From Bombiscardovia asteroides_K (lineage in GTDB: Bacteria; Actinomycetota; Actinomycetes; Actinomycetales; Bifidobacteriaceae): a stretch of DNA of 64,000 nucleotides. Below, piece by piece: positions 17,456 to 25,975 of this stretch. The notes beneath the pieces were generated by a model that saw only the letters and a list, made by a program, of their open reading frames with translations, did not search any database and was not told where the DNA came from. Position numbers and translations under genes: made by a program. Position 1 is the first letter of the stretch, and each line of letters starts with the position of its first letter. The stretch spans positions 620,001-684,000 of the forward strand of contig NZ_CP181447.1 of assembly GCF_048001765.1 (NCBI RefSeq). Reading direction: 5' to 3'.

Positions 17456-18403
17456 TCAGCCCTTGACCTTGTCGCTGACCTGGTCCAGGGTCTGCATATC
17501 CTGGTCGCTCAGTTCCAGATGGGCAGCAGCGAGCAGGGCCGGCAGCTGCTCAGGGGTGCGTGCGGAGGCGATGGGGGCCGCAATCCCAGGCCTGCGGTTG
17601 AGCCATGCCAGGGCTACGGTGGCCAGTTCGACCCCGTGGGCCTTGGCGATGCCGTCCATGGCGGCGACCACGTCCAGCCCCTCCTGGGTGAAGAAGTCCT
17701 TGACCATGCCCTCGCGCTTCTTGCCCTTGAGGTCGTCCATGGTCCGGTATTTGCCCGTCAGGAAGCCCGAGGCCAATGAGAAGTAGGGGAAGACCGCCAG
17801 ATCCTCGTCCTTGGCGACCTGCATGAGGCCACCCTCATAGGTTTTGCGATAGACCAGGTTGTACTGGGGCTCCAGGGCTACCGGCAGGGTCAGGTCCTCC
17901 TTGCGTGCAATGCTGAACCATTCGCGGATCCGGTCCGGTGTGTAGTTGGACACTCCGATGGCCCGGACCTTGCCCTCCTTGACCAGCTTGTCGAAGGCTG
18001 CCGCAGTCTCCTCCAAGGGGGTGGAACTGTCGTCGAAGTGGGCGTAGTAGAGGTCAATCACGTCCAGGCCCAGCCTGAGCAGGGATGCGTCGGCGGCGGC
18101 CTCTATGTTCTTGGCCGAAAGACCGGAGTACTGGGGGTGCTGGCTGACCTTGGTGGCCACCAGAACCTTGTTGCGGTTGCCGTTCTTGGCCAGCCAGCGG
18201 CCCAGGACGATCTCGGACTCGCCGCCGGAGTGGCCCGGGGCCCAGGCCGAGTAGACGTCAGCTGTATCGATCAGGTTGCCTCCGGCTTCCGTGTATGCGT
18301 CCAGGACCCGGTCAGACTCGGATTCGTCGCTCGTCCATCCGAAGGTATTGCCGCCCAGAACCAGGGGGAAGATATCGGCATTGATGCCACGTAGCTTTGC
18401 CAT
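17456..18403 (-). CDS. Aldo/keto reductase
   Basis: A 315-residue NADPH-dependent aldo/keto reductase barrel. The catalytic tetrad parts are visible: Asp and Tyr in LIDTADVYSAW, Lys in NKVLVATKVS, and His in DLYYAHFDD. GVSNY and the C-terminal cofactor-binding stretch GIAAPIASARTPEQL also fit. It resembles the general-stress/YajO-type reductases. The ATG at 18403 has AAAGG at good spacing; an ATG two codons upstream (18407-18409) overlaps that site. Substrate unknown. Convergent with ileS, divergent from the SPFH gene. Confidence 0.9.
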   Translation of the reverse strand: MAKLRGINADIFPLVLGGNTFGWTSDESESDRVLDAYTEAGGNLIDTADVYSAWAPGHSGGESEIVLGRWLAKNGNRNKVLVATKVSQHPQYSGLSAKNIEAAADASLLRLGLDVIDLYYAHFDDSSTPLEETAAAFDKLVKEGKVRAIGVSNYTPDRIREWFSIARKEDLTLPVALEPQYNLVYRKTYEGGLMQVAKDEDLAVFPYFSLASGFLTGKYRTMDDLKGKKREGMVKDFFTQEGLDVVAAMDGIAKAHGVELATVALAWLNRRPGIAAPIASARTPEQLPALLAAAHLELSDQDMQTLDQVSDKVKG

Positions 18404-18569
18404 GTTCATCCTTTCAGTCCGAAGTCTTTTTTAAGCCGAGTCTATTACCGCTTTATCGTCAGAAGGGATTATTCAGTCGGGTTCATCGTGTATAAATGAT
18501 TGAAAAGGCCGGAATGAGGCGGTTTGTGGGTCCGGCATCCAAGGGTTTTAAGCTCGAAGGAGAACGCTT

Positions 18570-19535
18570 ATGAGTTTGGGCATTGTCATCCTGGTCGTCC
18601 TGCTGATCATCTTCCTCATGGGGATCTTCGTAGTGCCTCAGCAAAAGGCATACATCATCGAGCGCTTCGGCAAGTACCAGCGGGTGGCCCTGGCGGGCAT
18701 TCATGTCAAGATCCCCCTGGTGGACCGGGTGGCGACCAGAACCAACCTGCGGGTCAACCAGCTGAACGTCAAGCTGGAGACCAAGACCAAGGACAACGTC
18801 TTCGTCACGGTTGAGGTCTCTGCACAGTTCCGTGTGGAGGCAGCCAACGTGGCTACGGCCTACTACGAGCTGGGCGATCCGGAGGGCCAGCTGCGCTCCT
18901 ACATGGAGGACGCCCTCAGGTCGGCCATTCCTGCCCTGAGCCTGGATGATGCCTTCGCCCGCAAGGACGATATCGCCTCCGACGTACAGCAGACAGTAGG
19001 CCAGGAGATGCAGCGTTTCGGTTTCTCGGTCATCAAGACCCTGGTCACTGCCATCGATCCCTCCAACGAGGTCAAGCAGGCCATGGACTCCATCAATGCG
19101 GCCCAGCGTGAGAAGGAGGCCACTAGGGAGCGTGCCGAGGCGCGTCGGATCGAGATCGAGACCCAGGCCAGGGCTGATGCGGAGAAGACCAGGATGCAGG
19201 GCGAGGGCCAGGCCAACTACCGGCGGGAGATCGCCAACGGTATTGTGGACCAGATCAACAGTCTGCGTGCCGTGGGCATGGATATCGACGCCGTCAACAA
19301 TGTGGTGCTTTTCAACCAGTATCTTGATGTGATGCGTTCGCTGGCCGAGTCCGGCAATGCCAAGACCCTGGTTCTTCCTGCGTCGACCCCCGGTGGGTAC
19401 AACGACCTCTTCAACCAGATGACCGCTGCATTGATGACCGCCCAGAGCAGCCAGGAGAGTCAAGAGAGTGTGGATTCCCGAGACGGCCGCGGGGAGGTAC
19501 GGACAGAGAGCGGGACCGAGGCGCCGTCTCTCTAA
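18570..19535 (+). CDS. SPFH/Band 7 (stomatin-prohibitin, QmcA-like) membrane protein
   Basis: A 321-residue protein with one N-terminal membrane segment (about residues 2-22), then a Band 7/SPFH domain (PQQKAYIIERFGKYQRV to about 180) and an Ala/Glu/Arg-rich helix (REKEATRERAEARRIEIETQ) of the kind that oligomerises stomatin-like proteins. It ends in a short polar tail. It is anchored on the inner membrane face and is thought to scaffold membrane domains or proteases. AAGGAG lies 8 nt before the ATG and TATAAA at 18491-18496 is a -10 candidate. No NfeD-type partner is adjacent. Confidence 0.9.
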   Translation: MSLGIVILVVLLIIFLMGIFVVPQQKAYIIERFGKYQRVALAGIHVKIPLVDRVATRTNLRVNQLNVKLETKTKDNVFVTVEVSAQFRVEAANVATAYYELGDPEGQLRSYMEDALRSAIPALSLDDAFARKDDIASDVQQTVGQEMQRFGFSVIKTLVTAIDPSNEVKQAMDSINAAQREKEATRERAEARRIEIETQARADAEKTRMQGEGQANYRREIANGIVDQINSLRAVGMDIDAVNNVVLFNQYLDVMRSLAESGNAKTLVLPASTPGGYNDLFNQMTAALMTAQSSQESQESVDSRDGRGEVRTESGTEAPSL

Positions 19536-19556
19536 AGTCTCATAGGAGGAGCCGAA

Positions 19557-19599
19557 GAAATCCGCCCTTTACATGGCAGGCCCGGTGGGGGCGGATTTC
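19557..19599. terminator. Bidirectional terminator between SPFH and patatin-like genes
   Basis: GAAATCCGCCC (19557-19567) pairs with GGGCGGATTTC (19589-19599) around a loop of about 21 nt. The right arm overlaps the stop codon of the convergent patatin-like gene. A T-rich tract follows only weakly. Confidence 0.6.
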
Positions 19600-20449
19600 A
19601 GCTTTTCAGGAAGTCGGCTATAGCCTCGGCAGCCCGATAGCCCTTGTCGTACATGGCGTTGAGACCCTTGAGTGACTTGCTCAGCGTGGTCAGCCCGCAC
19701 AGACTATCCGGGGCCAGGATGAGTACCTGGCCCTTCTTCTCGGCTTGTTTGGCTATGGCCACCTCGTCGTTGTAGGTGCGATAGCGCTCCATCAGGCGCT
19801 CGGCGGCCGCCGGATAGGTCCTGGCCAGGATTCGGGCCGGCAGGACATCCTTCTTCTGCTCGCGCAGAATATCCCTCTGGCGCGTCAGGACCAGCACGAT
19901 GCGCTCATAGCCCTCGTCCATGGCCTTGCGGACCGGGACTGGATCGGCGATGCCGCCGTCCAGATAGGGCACGCCATCGATCATGTAGGGCTTATTGGCC
20001 ACCGGCACAGTGGACGAAGCCTTGAGGACGTCATAGTTGTCCTGAGCCAGGTCCGACTTGTCGAAGTAAGCGGTGGATCCGTCACTGGCCTTGCAGGCCA
20101 CAATGGTGAACAGGGCGGGATTGGCCTTCAAAGCAGGGTAGTCCAGGGGGCATTCCCCATCATGGGCTGACAGTTTGCCATAGACGTAGTCCAGGTCGAC
20201 GAAGGTGTGCTTGGTCAGGAAGTTGCTCACACTCGCGTACTCCTTGCGGGAGGAGTAGACGGTGTAGAAGCGGTAGCAGCGTCTGAGCTGGCCCGACAGG
20301 AATGAGGCCAGATTGGCGCTTCCGGCTGAGACCCCGTAGCAGTGATCGAAGGTGATGCCCTGCTCCATGCAGCGGTCGAAGACTCCGGCGCCGAAGATGG
20401 ACCGGTAGCCGCCGCCTACGTCGATAACGGCTGTTCTTTTGCGTGCCAT
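19598..20449 (-). CDS. Patatin-like phospholipase (RssA/YjjU type)
   Basis: A 283-residue cytosolic patatin-domain protein. The oxyanion-hole glycines are in DVGGGYRSIFGAGV, the nucleophile Ser is in GVSAGS (S41) and the catalytic Asp is in YLDGGIADPVPV. The set makes the Ser-Asp dyad of the family, which hydrolyses acyl esters; bacterial YjjU-like members have no firm substrate. The ATG at 20449 has GAGG upstream; an in-frame GTG two codons earlier (20453-20455) is less likely. It may be transcribed with nothing else, as murI downstream of its start faces the same way but is separate. Confidence 0.9.
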   Translation of the reverse strand: MARKRTAVIDVGGGYRSIFGAGVFDRCMEQGITFDHCYGVSAGSANLASFLSGQLRRCYRFYTVYSSRKEYASVSNFLTKHTFVDLDYVYGKLSAHDGECPLDYPALKANPALFTIVACKASDGSTAYFDKSDLAQDNYDVLKASSTVPVANKPYMIDGVPYLDGGIADPVPVRKAMDEGYERIVLVLTRQRDILREQKKDVLPARILARTYPAAAERLMERYRTYNDEVAIAKQAEKKGQVLILAPDSLCGLTTLSKSLKGLNAMYDKGYRAAEAIADFLKS

Positions 20450-20517
20450 GGACACCTCGTTTCCTGACAGAAATCCGCGCTTGATGACAGCTTATGCGTG
20501 AACGTTGGACAAGCTGT

Positions 20518-21303
20518 TCAGGGGCAGCAGGAGGCCAGCAGCCGCTTGGACAGGTCCAGCATGGCCGGTGAGGAATCAGAGTTGGCGATTTGTATTCTGC
20601 CGGGGCCAGGGCCCGGGTTGAGGGCATCGGCTTGGGCCAGCAGATCCTTGAGGTGGCGGGCCGTTCCCGTGTTGCCGTCGATCAGCGCCAGGTCCGGCGG
20701 GCAGATGCTGGCGATGGACTGGCGGAAGAAGACGAAGTGGGTGCAGCCCAGAACCAAGGCATCCAAATTCTGCAGATCATAGGGGTCCAGATAGCGGTGC
20801 AGGGTGGCAGCGACCAATGCCTGGTCATTCAGCTTGTCCGACTCCACAATGGTCACCAGGTCTGGGCAGGGCTGGGTCAGGATGGTGTGCCTGCCGGAGA
20901 ACCGTGCCATCAGGCGCGCAAACCTGGTCTCTTTTAGAGTCAGCGGGGTGGCCGTGACCAGAACCCGCTGAGGCCGGCCTCCGCCTCGTGTGCAGGCCAG
21001 TTTCAGCGCCGGCTCCATGCCGATGACAGGGACCGGGTAACGTCGGCGCATCTGCTCCACGCAGACGCTGGTGGCGGTGTTGCAGGCTATGACCATGGCC
21101 TTGACGCCCTGGTCCATGAACCGGTCGCCGATGACCTGGCAGCGTTGGGCGATCTGGGCCGGCTCCTTGGTGCCATAAGGGGCGTAGGCGGAATCGCCGA
21201 AATAGAGGAGATTTTCTCGGGGCAGAAGGTTCTGGATGGCTGCGGTGACGCTCAGACCGCCCAGCCCGGAGTCGAAGATCCCGATTGGTGCATCTGATGC
21301 CAT
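20518..21303 (-). CDS. murI: Glutamate racemase
   Basis: A 261-residue enzyme making D-glutamate for peptidoglycan. It starts with the family signature IGIFDSGLGGLSV and has both catalytic cysteines, C74 in IACNTAT and C187 in LGCTHF, with the YFGDSAYAPYG loop. AAAGGAG lies about 9 nt before the ATG. It is divergent from dapF, 67 bp away, so two cell-wall/lysine amino-acid isomerases share one control region. Confidence 0.97.
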   Translation of the reverse strand: MASDAPIGIFDSGLGGLSVTAAIQNLLPRENLLYFGDSAYAPYGTKEPAQIAQRCQVIGDRFMDQGVKAMVIACNTATSVCVEQMRRRYPVPVIGMEPALKLACTRGGGRPQRVLVTATPLTLKETRFARLMARFSGRHTILTQPCPDLVTIVESDKLNDQALVAATLHRYLDPYDLQNLDALVLGCTHFVFFRQSIASICPPDLALIDGNTGTARHLKDLLAQADALNPGPGPGRIQIANSDSSPAMLDLSKRLLASCCP

Positions 21304-21358
21304 GTGATCCGCTCCTTTCGCAGCCGAAAAACCAGCCTAGCCTGTCGCCGAAGGGCCG

Positions 21359-21364
21359 TACTCT
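21359..21364 (+). promoter_or_regulatory. Candidate -10 of a leaderless dapF transcript
   Basis: TACTCT ends 6 nt before the dapF ATG and there is no ribosome site between them, so the mRNA would start at or beside the ATG. No convincing -35 was seen. Confidence 0.4.
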
Positions 21365-21370
21365 ACAAGC

Positions 21371-22336
21371 ATGAGTATTCCCCGGACTGTTTACAAAATG
21401 CAAGCCACCGGCAACGATTTCGTGGTCTATGCCGATCCCCGGGGGGATTTGGAACCTACGGACGACCAGGTGCGATGGCTGTGTGACCGGCATTTCGGGG
21501 TCGGAGCCGATGGGGTCATTCGGCTGACCCATCCGGCTGATGTCAGCGACCTGAGCCAGGAACAGGTGGATGCCTGTGACCGTTTCGGCTGCCAGTGGTT
21601 CATGGATTACCGGAATGCGGACGGTTCCTTGGCCCAGATGTGCGGCAACGGGACGCGCGCAGTCACCCTCTTCGCTCAGAAGCAGGGGCTGACGCCGACC
21701 ATGGAGGGCTCCTCCTTCCTGCTGGGGACCCGGGCCGGGGTCAAGCGGATCGTCTCGCGCAGTCCTCTGCAGTGCGAGGGCGAGCATGTGTTCAAGGTCA
21801 AGGTCGGATCTTGGCGGATGGGCCCAGTGGGGGACCAGCTGGTCGACGGTGGGGCCCTGTCAGGCTCGGCTCCCGGCACCCTGGTGGATATGGGCAATCC
21901 CCACGCAGTCGTTCTGAACTCAGTCGCTGCCGAATCAGAGGCCGATGGGTTGCCCGAGACCATGACCGACCTGCTGGCCAGGACTGATCTGCCTGACCTG
22001 GGCGATCTGGACCTGTCTGTCCCACCGCGGGTCAGGCCTGGACTGGACCAGGGGCAGAATGTGGAGTTCCTGCGTCTGGATGCCTTGGATGCTGAGAATG
22101 GCATCGGGCGGGCCACCATGAGGGTCTATGAGCGTGGCGTCGGCGAGACTCTGTCCTGCGGGACCGGTCTGTGCGCCAGCGGTGTGCTGCTGCGAGCCCT
22201 GACCGGGATTGATCACTGGACCGTTCAGGTGGGTGGGGGCCGTCTGAAGGTGGACGTGGACCCTCAGGATGTATGGCTGACGGGACCGGCCAGAATGGTG
22301 GCCCGTCTGACCCTGGAGAATGTTCCCGGCTGCTGA
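21371..22336 (+). CDS. dapF: Diaminopimelate epimerase
   Basis: A 321-residue epimerase interconverting LL- and meso-diaminopimelate on the way to lysine. Both catalytic cysteines are present: C91 in QMCGNGTRAV and C263 in LSCGTGLCASG. The N-terminal KMQATGNDFVV is the family start. Its stop codon abuts the stop codon of the convergent VKOR gene (no spacer). Translation probably begins without a leader. Bifidobacterial peptidoglycan mostly uses lysine or ornithine, so its role here is most likely lysine synthesis (known biology, not shown by the sequence). Confidence 0.96.
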   Translation: MSIPRTVYKMQATGNDFVVYADPRGDLEPTDDQVRWLCDRHFGVGADGVIRLTHPADVSDLSQEQVDACDRFGCQWFMDYRNADGSLAQMCGNGTRAVTLFAQKQGLTPTMEGSSFLLGTRAGVKRIVSRSPLQCEGEHVFKVKVGSWRMGPVGDQLVDGGALSGSAPGTLVDMGNPHAVVLNSVAAESEADGLPETMTDLLARTDLPDLGDLDLSVPPRVRPGLDQGQNVEFLRLDALDAENGIGRATMRVYERGVGETLSCGTGLCASGVLLRALTGIDHWTVQVGGGRLKVDVDPQDVWLTGPARMVARLTLENVPGC

Positions 22337-22945
22337 TCAGCCGAAGAGGGCGGATCCTTCCACAGCCAGAACGATGGTTGCCAGGGCGACCAGCCAGATC
22401 AGGTCGACCATCAGGTCGAAGTGCCGCTGGTAATAGGTCTGTAGCCATCCTGGCCGCTTGCGAGGCAGACCCTGCTGGATGACCGTGGCATGGCTGAAGG
22501 CCATGAATTGCAGGCTGGTGGCGAAGGTCATGACCAGGCACCAGGGGCAGAGGGCGTGGATGACGAAGAGCGACTGGGTGAACAGCCAGAGCGCATAGGC
22601 CAGGGCGGCAAGCGAGGCCAGCCAGGTCCCTGCCGCCAGCAGTGTGGGCATCTTGATCCGGCACAGGCCCACGACGGCCAGCGTCAGGAAGACAGACTCG
22701 GCTATCAGTCCCAGAAAGGCATTGGGGACCGGCAGGGTGCCCAGGCGGATCAGCTCGGCCTGGGGAGACTGGGCCACGGCTGAGCAGGAGACCACCGAGT
22801 TGATGTCACAGCTGAGCTGGCCCTGGGGGTGACGTGCCAGCTGAAGTGTCTCCGCTGACAGGACCAGGCTGGCATAGAGGGTTGCGAGTGAAGCCAGGGC
22901 GGCAATCAGATAGCTGGAAGTGGCTGAAGAGGTCGGTTCGCTCAT
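22337..22945 (-). CDS. Vitamin K epoxide reductase (VKOR) family membrane protein
   Basis: A protein of about 202 residues with four to five membrane helices. The VKOR cysteine pairs are visible: C46 and C54 in LSCDINSVVSC, and the CxxC C133/C136 in ALCPWC. Such proteins reoxidise periplasmic-side disulfide-forming partners using quinone. There is no fused thioredoxin domain, so a separate DsbA-like partner would be needed, and none is in the window. The start is uncertain: ATG at 22945 (GAGG about 11 nt upstream), ATG at 22954 or GTG at 22999 are all in frame. Confidence 0.87.
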   Translation of the reverse strand: MSEPTSSATSSYLIAALASLATLYASLVLSAETLQLARHPQGQLSCDINSVVSCSAVAQSPQAELIRLGTLPVPNAFLGLIAESVFLTLAVVGLCRIKMPTLLAAGTWLASLAALAYALWLFTQSLFVIHALCPWCLVMTFATSLQFMAFSHATVIQQGLPRKRPGWLQTYYQRHFDLMVDLIWLVALATIVLAVEGSALFG

Positions 22946-23004
22946 AGGGTCCATCACCTCGGTGGTCGGGAAGGTTCTCTGAGACGGGAACGCGTTCACG
23001 AGTT

Positions 23005-23010
23005 TAGGAT
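23005..23010 (+). promoter_or_regulatory. Candidate -10 of a leaderless PHP-gene transcript
   Basis: TAGGAT ends 6 nt before the ATG at 23017. The intervening GGAGGC would be only 1 nt from the ATG, too close for a ribosome site, so a leaderless start is a better fit. ATG at 23038 is an alternative start. Confidence 0.38.
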
Positions 23011-23016
23011 GGAGGC

Positions 23017-23904
23017 ATGACGCATGAGGATACTGCCATGGTCTCCGGCTGGGACCTGCACTGCCACACCGTGTTCTCCGATGGCACCGTGACGCCTCGG
23101 GGGATGGTCGAGCAGGCGCAACAGCTGGGTCTGGAAGGTCTGGCCATCACCGACCATGACACCAATGCGGGCTGGGATCAGGCCCGTCAGGCGGCCCAGG
23201 ACTTGGGGATGCCCCTGCTGCCGGGGACCGAAATCACCGCCCAGGATGGCCGTGTATCGGTTCACATGCTGGCCTACCTCTATGATCCGGAGGATCCGGT
23301 CATCGCCGGGCTCTTTGCCAGGACCAGGGAGGCCAGGCTGAGCAGAACCAGGACTATGGTCGAGCGTATCTCTCGGGATTATCCGATCACCTGGCAGGAT
23401 GTGCTGGATCAGGTCAAGGAAGGGTCGAAGACCACGGTGGGCCGTCCGCATATCGCCGATGCCCTGGTCAAGGCCGGTGTCTATGCCGACCGGAGCCAGG
23501 CCTTTGCTGGGGTCTGCTCTTCCGGAAGCACTTACTACCTGCCTACGCCATCGCCGACCACCCATCAGGTGCTGGCAGCGGTCAACCATGCTGGGGGCGT
23601 CCTGGTCATCGCCCACCCCGGTGCGGTCAACCGCAATCCCGTCCTGCTCTCCGACCAGCAGATCGCCGCGCTGGCCAGGGAGGGTCTAGGAGGCCTGGAG
23701 GTCTGGCATCGGGACAACCCGCCTGAGCAGCGACAACGGCTGCTGGCCCTGGCCCAGCGCTGGGGGCTGCTGGTGACCGGAGGATCGGACTGGCACGGCC
23801 AAGGCAAACCCAATCGGATGGGGGAGAACAGCACCACTGATGAGGTGGTGGCGCGAATAGTGGATAGGGCTCGGGGAAGCCGTCCGGTCGCCTGGAGGGG
23901 TTAG
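23017..23904 (+). CDS. PHP-domain phosphoesterase (RNase AM/YciV-TrpH family)
   Basis: A 295-residue metal-dependent phosphoesterase. The PHP motifs are in order: DLHCHTVFSDGT, ITDHDTN, the Glu in GTEITA, the His in GRPHIA, and GSDWHG at the end. The family hydrolyses 3',5'-nucleoside bisphosphates (pAp) and trims short RNAs 5' to 3' in E. coli. It is divergent from the VKOR gene and convergent with the DUF3107 gene, from which a hairpin separates it. Confidence 0.9.
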   Translation: MTHEDTAMVSGWDLHCHTVFSDGTVTPRGMVEQAQQLGLEGLAITDHDTNAGWDQARQAAQDLGMPLLPGTEITAQDGRVSVHMLAYLYDPEDPVIAGLFARTREARLSRTRTMVERISRDYPITWQDVLDQVKEGSKTTVGRPHIADALVKAGVYADRSQAFAGVCSSGSTYYLPTPSPTTHQVLAAVNHAGGVLVIAHPGAVNRNPVLLSDQQIAALAREGLGGLEVWHRDNPPEQRQRLLALAQRWGLLVTGGSDWHGQGKPNRMGENSTTDEVVARIVDRARGSRPVAWRG

Positions 23905-23917
23905 CGGATACGAATCA

Positions 23918-23950
23918 GGGGCGGTCGGACCACAAGGACCCGGCCGCCCC
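23918..23950. terminator. Hairpin between PHP and DUF3107 genes
   Basis: GGGGCGGTCGG (23918-23928) pairs with CCGGCCGCCCC (23940-23950), with one wobble and an 11-nt loop. It lies between convergent stops. It lacks a clear T-run, so termination strength is uncertain. Confidence 0.55.
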
Positions 23951-23968
23951 CATCAGGCAGTCACAACC

Positions 23969-24208
23969 TCAGTCGGAGGAACCTCCCAGAACGCCGAAGC
24001 CCACAGGATGGGTGGTGTCGGAACCAACCACTGCGTAGCCCAAGGACTCCTTGGGAACGATGATGTGCCGACCCTTGTCGTCCACCAAATCGATGGGTCC
24101 GCCCTCGTTCAGGGCCTGGGCGATGTGGGCAGCCACCTCATCCGCCTTGGCATTGGTGCTGAAGTTGACCGTGCGGGCCACGTTCTTGATGCCGAATTCG
24201 ATATCCAT
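23969..24208 (-). CDS. DUF3107 family small protein
   Basis: A 79-residue protein beginning MDIEFGIKNVART, which matches the actinobacterial DUF3107 family (function unknown). GGAGG lies 6 nt before the ATG at 24208; in-frame upstream codons to 24271 lack a ribosome site. The homologue in many actinobacteria sits near uvrD2 and Lon-like genes, as here. No catalytic motif is visible. Confidence 0.85.
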   Translation of the reverse strand: MDIEFGIKNVARTVNFSTNAKADEVAAHIAQALNEGGPIDLVDDKGRHIIVPKESLGYAVVGSDTTHPVGFGVLGGSSD

Positions 24209-24297
24209 TGCTACCTCCAAGGTTGTTCTCCGTCGCCCAGACCTGCCGGTCCACGGATCTTCCGGTCTCATTATTCGCTGACCCGGGTGATTACGCT

Positions 24298-25872
24298 CTA
24301 AGCGTCCCCTTGGGGCTCCTCCGGGGAAGGGCTGGTCTCCGGCGGCGATGCCGATGCCTGTCCCTCTGCAGTGAGCGTGGGGGTCTGCTCGGGCAGTGGC
24401 TTTCTGGGAAGGAGGATGGTCTCTGCCTGATCGTTCGCAAGAGACTGGGCGGACGAGGCATCGTGCGGTTGGGAAGCAGCCGAAGGCGGTTCGTCTCCGG
24501 ACGTGTCTGCGGACGAGCTGCTTACTGTAGCCTTCGGGTCCGCTTCGCCATCCGCATCCTCGTCGCCGGTGGCTGGGTCGCCGATGCCGCGGAAGTGATC
24601 GCTCAGGCCTGATTCCTCCTCCTTGGGAATAGGGGCAACAGCTGGTGGCTTGGATTTATTCCTGGCATCGGAGTGGTCCATGGCGGTCTGGGCCAGAGCC
24701 AGGCCAGCCATTTCCACCCTGTTGATGGCGATGGTGGCCGAACTTTCATCCGATACTTCTGCCGAGTCGGGGTCAGGCTTCGGCGTTGGATTCTCCTGTA
24801 GCTTGGCTGCAGAGGGGTCTTCAGCATTATCGTCGCCCAACAGGGTGCCCACGGTGATGGTGGAGGGTGTGCCAGCGGGTGACGGACTTGGCGTCTGCTG
24901 CCGGCGACGGGCGCGTTGGTCCTGCTCGTGGTCGCCCAGCTGCTGGGCCAGGCGCTCAACCTGGGCCTTGAATTGGATGATCCGTTCGTTGTCTGCATGA
25001 TCCAAGGCGGTGATGAAGTCGCCCACCTGCTCCATCTGCAGCCAGAGATTGGCCCGGAGCATGATCAGGTCGTCCAGTCGGGCCCCCATCATCCTGCCGT
25101 AGGCTGCAATGACGGCGTTGCGGCGGGACCCGTCAAGCTTGGCGAAAATCCAGGCCAGGTCGCGGGCAGGATCGTTGATCTGCATGTCCTGCCAGCCGTA
25201 GACCCCGCTCAGTCCTGAGCCTGCATAGAGCAGATCGCCGTCGGAGAAGCCCCCATGCACAGTGCAGGTGTCGAAGGACCAGAGTCCGTCGGTCGCCACG
25301 ATGGAGGCCCAGGAATCGGTGATTTCCTTGGGCACGTGACCATCCATACGCAGCCGTTTGATCCATCCCCGCAGTTGGGCTGCGATCTGGGCAGTTGAGA
25401 AGGCCGGATATCCGTGGGTTTTCAGAAAATCGGGGCGCACCCGGTGGATGGCGCCGATGGCTGTGCCCGCAGCCGTGCATTCGTTCAGGGTCAGCAGATG
25501 GAGGGGACGGATTCGGCCTGGGCAGTGGGTCATGACGGCAACAGCTGTGGTGCCGGTCGGGCTGTCGGCCTTCTCGCCTGGCTGGTAGGCCAGGATGCGC
25601 TCGACCTGGAAGCCCATGGCTGCCATCTCCTTGGCATCGGCCAGGGCCTGGGCTGCCTTGACTCGAGCAGCCAGCCGACGTTTGCCGGCCTCCGTGCTGG
25701 TGGCCCAGACGTCGTAGACGTTGCCGGTCGCGTCCTGGACCACGGCGCAGTCCACCCCCTGGGCGCGGTCCAGGCTGCTGAGCTGGTCGCAGTCGCGCGC
25801 GCCGGTCATGGGCACCTCAGGCATGGCGGCCGATGCCAGGGCGGCCAGGGTCAGCTTCGTTCGTTCAGTCAC
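24298..25872 (-). CDS. APH-like (aminoglycoside/macrolide phosphotransferase fold) protein with long acidic tail
   Basis: A 524-residue protein. Residues about 30-310 look like a phosphotransferase-fold domain: VHGGFSDGDLL (205-215) stands where the Brenner motif HGDxxxxN should be, and INDPARDLAWIF (232-243) where the metal-binding segment lies. The catalytic Asp is Gly (G208) and the Asn is Asp (D213), so ordinary kinase activity is doubtful. Residues about 315-524 are low-complexity Ser/Ala/Asp/Glu/Pro. The GTG at 25872 is chosen because upstream frame runs into the divergent uvrD2 promoter and gene. Annotation as a resistance gene would be unsafe. Confidence 0.75.
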   Translation of the reverse strand: MTERTKLTLAALASAAMPEVPMTGARDCDQLSSLDRAQGVDCAVVQDATGNVYDVWATSTEAGKRRLAARVKAAQALADAKEMAAMGFQVERILAYQPGEKADSPTGTTAVAVMTHCPGRIRPLHLLTLNECTAAGTAIGAIHRVRPDFLKTHGYPAFSTAQIAAQLRGWIKRLRMDGHVPKEITDSWASIVATDGLWSFDTCTVHGGFSDGDLLYAGSGLSGVYGWQDMQINDPARDLAWIFAKLDGSRRNAVIAAYGRMMGARLDDLIMLRANLWLQMEQVGDFITALDHADNERIIQFKAQVERLAQQLGDHEQDQRARRRQQTPSPSPAGTPSTITVGTLLGDDNAEDPSAAKLQENPTPKPDPDSAEVSDESSATIAINRVEMAGLALAQTAMDHSDARNKSKPPAVAPIPKEEESGLSDHFRGIGDPATGDEDADGEADPKATVSSSSADTSGDEPPSAASQPHDASSAQSLANDQAETILLPRKPLPEQTPTLTAEGQASASPPETSPSPEEPQGDA

Positions 25873-25882
25873 ATTCTCAAGG

Positions 25883-25888
25883 ATAATA
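25883..25888 (-). promoter_or_regulatory. Candidate -10 of the APH-like gene
   Basis: On the minus strand TATTAT ends 10 nt before the GTG start at 25872, giving a leader of only a few bases. Confidence 0.4.
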
Positions 25889-25963
25889 CAAGGACTGTTG
25901 CGGATTCGGTTGTCCACTTGACCACATGGGCACGCCGCCGCCGGTTCCGGTACCGGACTTTGA

Positions 25964-25969
25964 CACAAT
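25964..25969 (+). promoter_or_regulatory. Candidate -10 of a leaderless uvrD2 transcript
   Basis: CACAAT (25964-25969) ends 6 nt before the GTG start at 25976. A purine run GGGGG is too close to serve as ribosome site. No clear -35. Confidence 0.35.
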
Positions 25970-25975
25970 GGGGGT

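Noticed and set aside
24298..25872. Call as an antibiotic-resistance phosphotransferase
   Set aside because: The catalytic Asp of the Brenner motif is missing and the tail is atypical, so a resistance role is not supported.
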